Below are positions 58,991 through 64,000 of a DNA stretch of 64,000 nt, piece by piece. Numbering within the stretch: position 1 is the first letter of the stretch; the number at the start of each line of letters is the position of its first letter. Both the position numbers and the translations under genes were made by a program. The notes under the pieces are model-generated. The model was not told where the DNA came from. It did not search any database and saw only the letters and a program-made list of their open reading frames with translations. The DNA is from Deltaproteobacteria bacterium. GTDB lineage: Bacteria > Myxococcota_A > Polyangia > Nannocystales > Nannocystaceae. The DNA is taken from NCBI GenBank assembly GCA_016709225.1, contig JADJEE010000002.1, positions 1,240,001 through 1,304,000 on the forward strand, written 5' to 3'.

Positions 58991-60645
58991 CAGTGGCGCG
59001 CGAGCGCGATGCCACGGCCAGCGTCGCGTCCGCGATGCTCGAGCGACTGGTGCAGCAGTTCGCCTCGCCGTACGACTTCCTGCGCGAGCTGGTGCAGAAC
59101 GCGATCGACGCCCAGAGCGACAGCTGCGAGGTCGCGCTGTCGATGCACCGCGACGGCGGTGGTGACCGCGTGGTGTTCGAGATCGCGGTGACGGACGCCG
59201 GCTCGGGCATGGACGAGGCCATCATCGACGACCAGTTCACGCGCATGTTCGCCTCGCAGAAGACCCGCGACCTGACCATGGCCGGCGGCTTCGGGGTCGG
59301 CTTCGTCAGCGTATTCGCGTGGGAGCCGGAGGTCGTGTTGGTGCAGACCGGCCGCCGCGACGAGGGCTGGGAGATCGAGTTCGACGCCGAGGCGGCCTAC
59401 GTCAAGCGACGGCTCGTCGATCCGATCGAGGGCACGTGCGTCCGCCTGCTGCGCCGCGGACACGCCAGCGAGTACGCCGGCATCGCGCTGGCGGTGCGAC
59501 GGAGCCTGCATCGCTGGTGCCGCTTCTGCCCCATCGCGATCGACTTCTGCGATCTCGGTGATGGTCACGAAGCCAGCGCGCGACGCGAACGCATCCACGA
59601 GCGGCGGCCGGGCGGAGAGCCCCTGGAAGCGGTGCACGCGAGCGCCGACACCACGATCGTCGTGTCGTTCACCAGCGAACCCCGCGCGGTGTTGCTGCGG
59701 CACGGCCTCGTGCTCGCACAGGGCGAGCCGCAGCACGTGCTGCCCGCGCTGGCGTCGCAGCATGCAGGCAGCCTCGACCACCTCGACGTGTGGGCCAGCT
59801 CCCCTTCGCTGTCGACCGACATCGGTCGCGATCGCGTGTTGCACGACGCCGGCCGCCGCCTCATCGAGCAGCGGATCGGCGACATGATCGGGCAGCTGGG
59901 CGAACGTGCGCTCGCGGAGATCCGGCAGCTGGTCGAGTCGGCCGCGCCGTGGGACGAGGAGCGTCAGCGGCAGTACACGTTCCTGCACGCGCACGTCGCC
60001 TGCGAGCGCTCGATCCCCGCGCGCGTGCTCGACACGCATCCGCTGTTCCGTACCCGCGATGGTGCGACCAACCTCCTCGCGCTGCGCAAGGCCGCGCGCT
60101 GGGGCGTGGTCTCGCGGACGTCGCCCGAGGCCGCCGAGCTCGACCTGCTGACGGGCGTGGTGCCGGAGCTGTGGGCCTCGGACGACGACGAGGAGCCGTG
60201 GCTCGCGCCGCTGTTGGCGAGTCGCAAGCTCCACTGCGCATCGCGGGAACAGCTCGTCCGCGAGGTGTCACCGGCCGCAGGCGAGCTCGATCCCGGTGTC
60301 GCGCGGGCATGTGCGCTGCTCGTCGACGCCGGTGTCGCGGCCTCGGTGCGACGCGGGCATCTCGGCGGCGACGGGCGACTACCGTTGGGTGTGGGCCTGC
60401 CCGGCGCAACCACACACGCGGTCGTGCCGGTGGTGCCACTGTCGATCCGCGAGCCGGTGCCGCTGTGGCTCGACGATCGGCACCCACTGTACGCCATCGG
60501 CGCGTGCATGCCGGACCACGACATCACCGTCGGACCCGCCGCGCTCGCGCTCGCGATCACGACGATCCTCCGCGGTGACCTCGAGGCGGTGCGCCGCGCC
60601 ATCGACGACGAGCTCGCGCGTCAGAAGGTCCCGCGGCGACGATGA
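58987..60645 (+). CDS. GHKL-type ATPase (Hsp90-like ATP-binding domain) of unknown role
   Basis: The product is 552 residues from GTG 58987. The N-terminal ATP-binding site has all main boxes: LRELVQNAIDAQSDSCE (N-box), TDAGSGMDEAIIDDQF (G1), and GGFGVGFVSVFAWEPE (G2), as in HSP90/MutL. After the ~200-residue ATPase part no known domain is recognised; the C-terminal half has no clear repeats. It overlaps the next gene by 4 bases (ATGA), so it likely works with that 896-residue protein as a pair. A housekeeping HSP90 (htpG) is unlikely given the different middle and C-terminal sequence. Confidence 0.75.
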   Translation: MTVARERDATASVASAMLERLVQQFASPYDFLRELVQNAIDAQSDSCEVALSMHRDGGGDRVVFEIAVTDAGSGMDEAIIDDQFTRMFASQKTRDLTMAGGFGVGFVSVFAWEPEVVLVQTGRRDEGWEIEFDAEAAYVKRRLVDPIEGTCVRLLRRGHASEYAGIALAVRRSLHRWCRFCPIAIDFCDLGDGHEASARRERIHERRPGGEPLEAVHASADTTIVVSFTSEPRAVLLRHGLVLAQGEPQHVLPALASQHAGSLDHLDVWASSPSLSTDIGRDRVLHDAGRRLIEQRIGDMIGQLGERALAEIRQLVESAAPWDEERQRQYTFLHAHVACERSIPARVLDTHPLFRTRDGATNLLALRKAARWGVVSRTSPEAAELDLLTGVVPELWASDDDEEPWLAPLLASRKLHCASREQLVREVSPAAGELDPGVARACALLVDAGVAASVRRGHLGGDGRLPLGVGLPGATTHAVVPVVPLSIREPVPLWLDDRHPLYAIGACMPDHDITVGPAALALAITTILRGDLEAVRRAIDDELARQKVPRRR

Positions 60646-63332
60646 GCGGCGACACACTGCACACGCTGCTGGCGTCGCGTCGGCGCCCCTCGATCGGCGA
60701 GAGCGAGCGCAGGACGTTCTCGCTGGCGCGGGCCGAGGCCCTCGGTCGCCTGCGCAACCGCCACGGGCTGCAGCGGTGGGGCTGGGTGTCGACGCTCGCG
60801 CGCAGCGTGCTGAGCCTGACCCCATACAGCGACCTGCGGTTCCAAGTGGCGCGCCACGGTGTCCTGCGGAGCACCCGACTGTGCTTCGCGTTCGACCCCG
60901 CGACGCTGTGGTCGATGTCGCCGCTACCGCTGCTCGACGTTGCGCTCGAGCCGGTCGGGGCCGCGGTGCGCAGTCGGGCCGACGAGCGCCTCACCCGTGC
61001 GCAGCGACTGCTCGGCCGCGCGGTCAACGAGGCGCTCGCCCTGGGTCCGAGCGCGCTGCTGGTTCGCACGCCCACCCACCAGCACACGTTCTCGCTGGCG
61101 GCGGTGCACCCGACCATGCTCGACTACGAGGAGCACATCGCCGTCGTGACGACCGCGTCACCCCACGCGCTCGAGTTCGAGATCACGCTTCGGTCGATCA
61201 ACGAGGGTCTCGAGCGACTCGCGGGGGACGACGGCGCGTTCGAATCGCTCAAGGTGCTGAACCGAACCGTGCCGGGTGCCACCGTCGAGGCCTACGGCGG
61301 CGTGCTGCGCACGATGCCCGACCTGCCGCACGTGCGCCTGGGCGCGACGCCCACCGCCCGCTACTGGCCCACGCCGCGCGAGCGCGGGCTACGGCTGTTG
61401 GTCGACGGCGTGTTGATGGGCGCCGACCTCGACGCCGCCATGCGGGAGCACGGCGTCGATGTGTCGGTGCTGGCCGGCATCATCGACGCTCCCGGGCTCG
61501 CGCTCACCTTCGATGAGCGCAGCGTGGTGCCCGATCCGGCGAGCACGCTCTTGGCGGCGTGGCTGCACGACCTGGTCGCGCGCGGCGTGCGATGGCCCAT
61601 CGCCGACCCCCGCGTCGGCGGCGGTCAGCGTCGCGCGATCGTCGATTGCCAGTGGCCGCACGCGCTCGCGCGAGTCCAGGCCGCCGACGGACGCACGTAC
61701 GACCTCTCCGAGCTGGGCCGGGCCGCCGCGGCCGGCATCCCTGCGGTGGTGGCGTGGCCCCACGAAGCGGCCGCCGTCCCGCCCAGGTGGCGCGCGCAGA
61801 CCTTGGTGATGTGGCCGTCCGATCTCGAGCTGCTGCGACGCGACCTCCCGCAGCTCCCGATCGTGCCCGCCAGTGAGGTGCGGCTCGACGAGGCGAGTGC
61901 CCGCGGCGACTGGACCGCGCTGGCCGAGGCCAGCCTGCCCCTGCTCACGTTGGGTCGCACCGTCGCCGAGACCGAACCACTGCAGCAGCTCGACGTGTCG
62001 GTGTTCATCCACCGCGCGGGCATGACGACCAACGGCACCGCGGTGTTGCTGCGCGCCGGTGTGCGCTGCGCCTTCGACGATGCCCCCGAGCGGACAATCC
62101 CGGGCGTCGCGATCCTCGTGCATGCGCGCGACGACACGCCGGCGCAGCTGTTGCCCCCCGATACCCCCTCGCCGCGTACGCGGGCGCTGCTCGAGCACGC
62201 GCACCGCTTCGTGCGTGGCCGTCTGCACGAGCTGGTCGCGCACGCGTCCGGCCACGCGACCACGGCGGCGCAAGTCGAACGCTGCACGTTCCTGCGATCG
62301 GAGCTCGCCGCCCTCACGGCCGCCGACGTCGGGCTCCACCGCGACGGTGGCCCAGCCGGCGCGCTGCGCTGGATCGAGCACCCGCTGTTGGCGTGTGTGA
62401 TCGGGCACCGGCATGACGGTGGTGCGCTCACCCTCGAGTCCGCGCTCGAATGGGCACGCTCCGCCGCTGCCTTGGCGCCCGAGCTGGCGCGGGCATGCGT
62501 GCCCTCGGCCCTGGGTCAGTCGGTCTGGTCGCAGCTGTTCGGGGCACTGCCCTTCGCGCCGCACGCGGACGCCCCGGCGCCGACCCGCGCGCCGCCGCGC
62601 GGGCTCGATGCGGCGCGCCCGGTCGTCGCCACGTCCGCGCCGACGCCCGCGGTGCGCGAGGTCGCCACGTTCCGCGTCGACCTCACCGACGCCGACCTGC
62701 TCGGCCACCTCGACGTCGTGCTCGAAGGCGACAGCGCGGGCGTGACCATCAGCATCGATGGCGTGTCGCTGATCACGAGCGTGCTGCCTTCACCGTTCGC
62801 CGCGCTACGCGGTGAGCTCGCGCTGCGCGAGCGCGACGATGCGAACCCCGAGGCGCTGCAGCGGTTGTTGCTGCAGTGCGGCTGGCGCAGCTGCAGGCTC
62901 GCGGCGCAGGCCATGGTCCGCACCGACCCTCGCAGCCCACGCTACGCCGCACTGCGGCAGTTCGTCGTCGCCGCGCGGGCCCACGTGCCCACCGCGGAGC
63001 CGCCGCTCGAGCCCGGCAGCGTGTCCCGGTCGACGCGCCCGGAGCCCACCGTCGATGCGCTCGAGCAGCTGTGCGCCGCGGCGCTCGGACAAGCGCTCCG
63101 ACTCGAGCGGCGCACGTTCTCGTGGGCGGCGGTCGCCCGCCGCGGCGACCGCCTGCAGATCGGCGCCCGCCATGCCTGGATCGGCGCCGCGCTGCGACGC
63201 GGTGCTACGCCCCAGCAACTGCGCCTCGCGGCGATGTTGATCGTCGCGAAGCTGCTGGCCCGATCGTCGGCGAGCGCCGGGCGCATCGCCGATGCGCTGG
63301 CGCGGGCCGCACGAGCGCCGAGCGTGGCCTGA
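60642..63332 (+). CDS. Large hypothetical protein, partner of the GHKL ATPase
   Basis: The product is 896 residues. No family was recognised. The chain is Ala/Arg/Leu-rich without a signal peptide or clear membrane helix, so it is probably cytoplasmic. Visible features are an Arg-rich opening (SRRRPSIGESERRTFSLARAEALGRL), a similar segment near the C-terminus (LRLERRTFSWAAVARRGDRLQIGARHAWIGAAL), and a central part with VRTPTHQHTF and MLDYEEHIAVV. The two R-R-T-F-S-like segments suggest a repeated element. Given the 4-base overlap it is probably a partner or substrate of the ATPase. Confidence 0.6.
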   Translation: MSGDTLHTLLASRRRPSIGESERRTFSLARAEALGRLRNRHGLQRWGWVSTLARSVLSLTPYSDLRFQVARHGVLRSTRLCFAFDPATLWSMSPLPLLDVALEPVGAAVRSRADERLTRAQRLLGRAVNEALALGPSALLVRTPTHQHTFSLAAVHPTMLDYEEHIAVVTTASPHALEFEITLRSINEGLERLAGDDGAFESLKVLNRTVPGATVEAYGGVLRTMPDLPHVRLGATPTARYWPTPRERGLRLLVDGVLMGADLDAAMREHGVDVSVLAGIIDAPGLALTFDERSVVPDPASTLLAAWLHDLVARGVRWPIADPRVGGGQRRAIVDCQWPHALARVQAADGRTYDLSELGRAAAAGIPAVVAWPHEAAAVPPRWRAQTLVMWPSDLELLRRDLPQLPIVPASEVRLDEASARGDWTALAEASLPLLTLGRTVAETEPLQQLDVSVFIHRAGMTTNGTAVLLRAGVRCAFDDAPERTIPGVAILVHARDDTPAQLLPPDTPSPRTRALLEHAHRFVRGRLHELVAHASGHATTAAQVERCTFLRSELAALTAADVGLHRDGGPAGALRWIEHPLLACVIGHRHDGGALTLESALEWARSAAALAPELARACVPSALGQSVWSQLFGALPFAPHADAPAPTRAPPRGLDAARPVVATSAPTPAVREVATFRVDLTDADLLGHLDVVLEGDSAGVTISIDGVSLITSVLPSPFAALRGELALRERDDANPEALQRLLLQCGWRSCRLAAQAMVRTDPRSPRYAALRQFVVAARAHVPTAEPPLEPGSVSRSTRPEPTVDALEQLCAAALGQALRLERRTFSWAAVARRGDRLQIGARHAWIGAALRRGATPQQLRLAAMLIVAKLLARSSASAGRIADALARAARAPSVA

Positions 63333-63417
63333 CAGGCCGTGGTGAAACTCCGCGCCGCAATGACGCCGCCCTCGGGCCCCATCGCGGCGTTGCTCGGCGC
63401 TGCAACGACGCCCGCTG

Positions 63418-63954
63418 CTAGCCCGAGAGCGTCTTGTCGCCCTTGTGCCAGCCGCAGGGGGTGAGCTCGCCGGTCTGCAGCGCGTCGAGGATGCGCAGCG
63501 TCTCGTCGACGTTGCGGCCGACCGAGAGGTCGTTCACCGAGACATGGCGGATGACGCCCTCGGGGTCGACGATGAAGGTCGCGCGCAGCGGCACGCCGTC
63601 CTCGCGGTGCAGGATGCCGAGCGCGGTCGAGAGCTCGCGCTTGGTGTCGGCCAGCATCGGCAGCGGCAGCTCGCGGAGATCGGGGTGCTGCTCGCGCCAC
63701 GCGAGGTGCACGTAGTGGGTGTCGGTCGAGGCGCCGAGCAGCTTGGCGCCCCGGGCCGCGAAGTCCTTCTCGTGCCGACCGAACTCGGCGATCTCCGTGG
63801 GGCACACGAAGGTGAAATCCATCGGCCAGAAGAACAGCACCGCCCACTTGCCACGCAGGCTCGCGCCGGTGATCTCGGCGAACTCGTGGCCGGGCTTGCG
63901 GTCCACGACGGCCTGCAGGCGGAACTCCGGAAGGGTGTCTCCAATCGTCAGCAT
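63418..63954 (-). CDS. AhpC-type peroxiredoxin
   Basis: The product is 178 residues with the AhpC/Prx layout: LPEFRLQAVVDRK, the peroxidatic Cys in DFTFVCPTEIAEF, GASTDTHYVHLAWRE, and a C-terminal LTPCGWHKGDKTL that would supply the resolving Cys. It reduces H2O2 and organic peroxides in the cytoplasm. The T-P-C-G-W-x-K-G-D-K-T-L end is the form seen in mycobacterial-type AhpC that work with AhpD; no ahpD is in view. The gene is last in the window; its promoter region contains an inverted repeat. Confidence 0.92.
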   Translation of the reverse strand: MLTIGDTLPEFRLQAVVDRKPGHEFAEITGASLRGKWAVLFFWPMDFTFVCPTEIAEFGRHEKDFAARGAKLLGASTDTHYVHLAWREQHPDLRELPLPMLADTKRELSTALGILHREDGVPLRATFIVDPEGVIRHVSVNDLSVGRNVDETLRILDALQTGELTPCGWHKGDKTLSG

Positions 63955-63978
63955 CGCGGCAGAGTCTGTGTCTCGATT

Positions 63979-63991
63979 TAGACTTTGTCTA
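63979..63991. promoter_or_regulatory. Inverted repeat upstream of ahpC
   Basis: TAGAC-TTT-GTCTA is a perfect 5-base inverted repeat in an AT-rich patch 24 bases upstream of the ahpC start. It may be an operator for a peroxide-responsive Fur/PerR-like or OxyR-type regulator; the regulator gene is not in the window. Confidence 0.4.
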
Positions 63992-64000
63992 GACCGACGC

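Noticed and set aside
58987..60645. htpG (HSP90)
   Set aside because: The ATP-binding boxes match, but the middle and C-terminal parts show none of the HSP90 motifs, and length and partner differ.
1..64000. tRNA or rRNA genes
   Set aside because: No cloverleaf or conserved rRNA segment was recognised by eye on either strand. A covariance search such as tRNAscan-SE was not run.

Overview
The window is very GC-rich, densely coded DNA on both strands. No stretch of more than about 260 bases lacks a gene. Several features point to a myxobacterium, probably of the Nannocystis/Plesiocystis type; this is an inference from gene content, with no rRNA in view. They are secreted lipoproteins with long Ser/Thr/Gly/Asp linkers, a protein with Myxococcus-type six-fold Cys-rich repeats, DNDxDGxxDC repeat proteins, a eukaryote-like Ser/Thr kinase with a proline-rich tail, and unusual sigma factors.

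Layout. 1-8.5 kb: the tail of a radical SAM/SPASM protein, a GNAT acetyltransferase, isoaspartyl dipeptidase (iadA), cyanophycinase (cphB), a sigma factor, a lipoprotein, and a TetR regulator with its likely D-aminoacylase target and operator, then a YdeI-like protein. 8.5-16.1 kb: an overlapping five-gene operon for a CzcCBA-like heavy-metal RND exporter with its own two-component system. 16.2-21.5 kb: a polysaccharide deacetylase, cyanophycin synthetase (cphA), and a second CphA-like Mur ligase that lacks the ATP-grasp domain. With cphB and iadA, the window therefore holds genes to make cyanophycin, depolymerise it and split the resulting dipeptide.

22-37 kb is the most interesting region: what looks like an undescribed hybrid RiPP (ribosomally made, modified peptide) locus. 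A 57-codon precursor gene (30146-30319) has a double-glycine leader and a Pro/Gly-rich core ending in Asp-Cys-Asp-Trp. Around it lie an O-methyltransferase, a degenerate SDR, two SPASM-type radical SAM proteins, a YcaO protein, two JmjC-type oxygenase-like proteins, a radical SAM protein with a likely cobalamin-binding domain, a class III aminotransferase, and a divergent pair of a short MurE-like ligase and an NlpC/P60 peptidase. Near-identical 0.57 kb direct repeats, each coding a small membrane protein, bracket a block of about 16 kb that contains the whole locus.

37-58 kb is mostly envelope and secreted functions: two metallophosphoesterases, a von Willebrand-type lipoprotein, a methyltransferase with an atypical motif, a Ser/Thr kinase, a sigma factor fused to a membrane segment and carboxypeptidase-regulatory-like domains, an operon of a nuclease, a DNDxDG-repeat protein and a porin-like protein, Cys-rich lipoproteins, a glutathionyl-hydroquinone reductase-like GST, a trypsin-fold protein without its catalytic triad, and a PI-PLC-like lipoprotein. 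59-64 kb holds a GHKL ATPase with a large unknown partner, and an AhpC-type peroxiredoxin with an inverted repeat in its promoter.

Most start sites are judgements from domain boundaries, signal peptides and overlaps. GTG starts are common.
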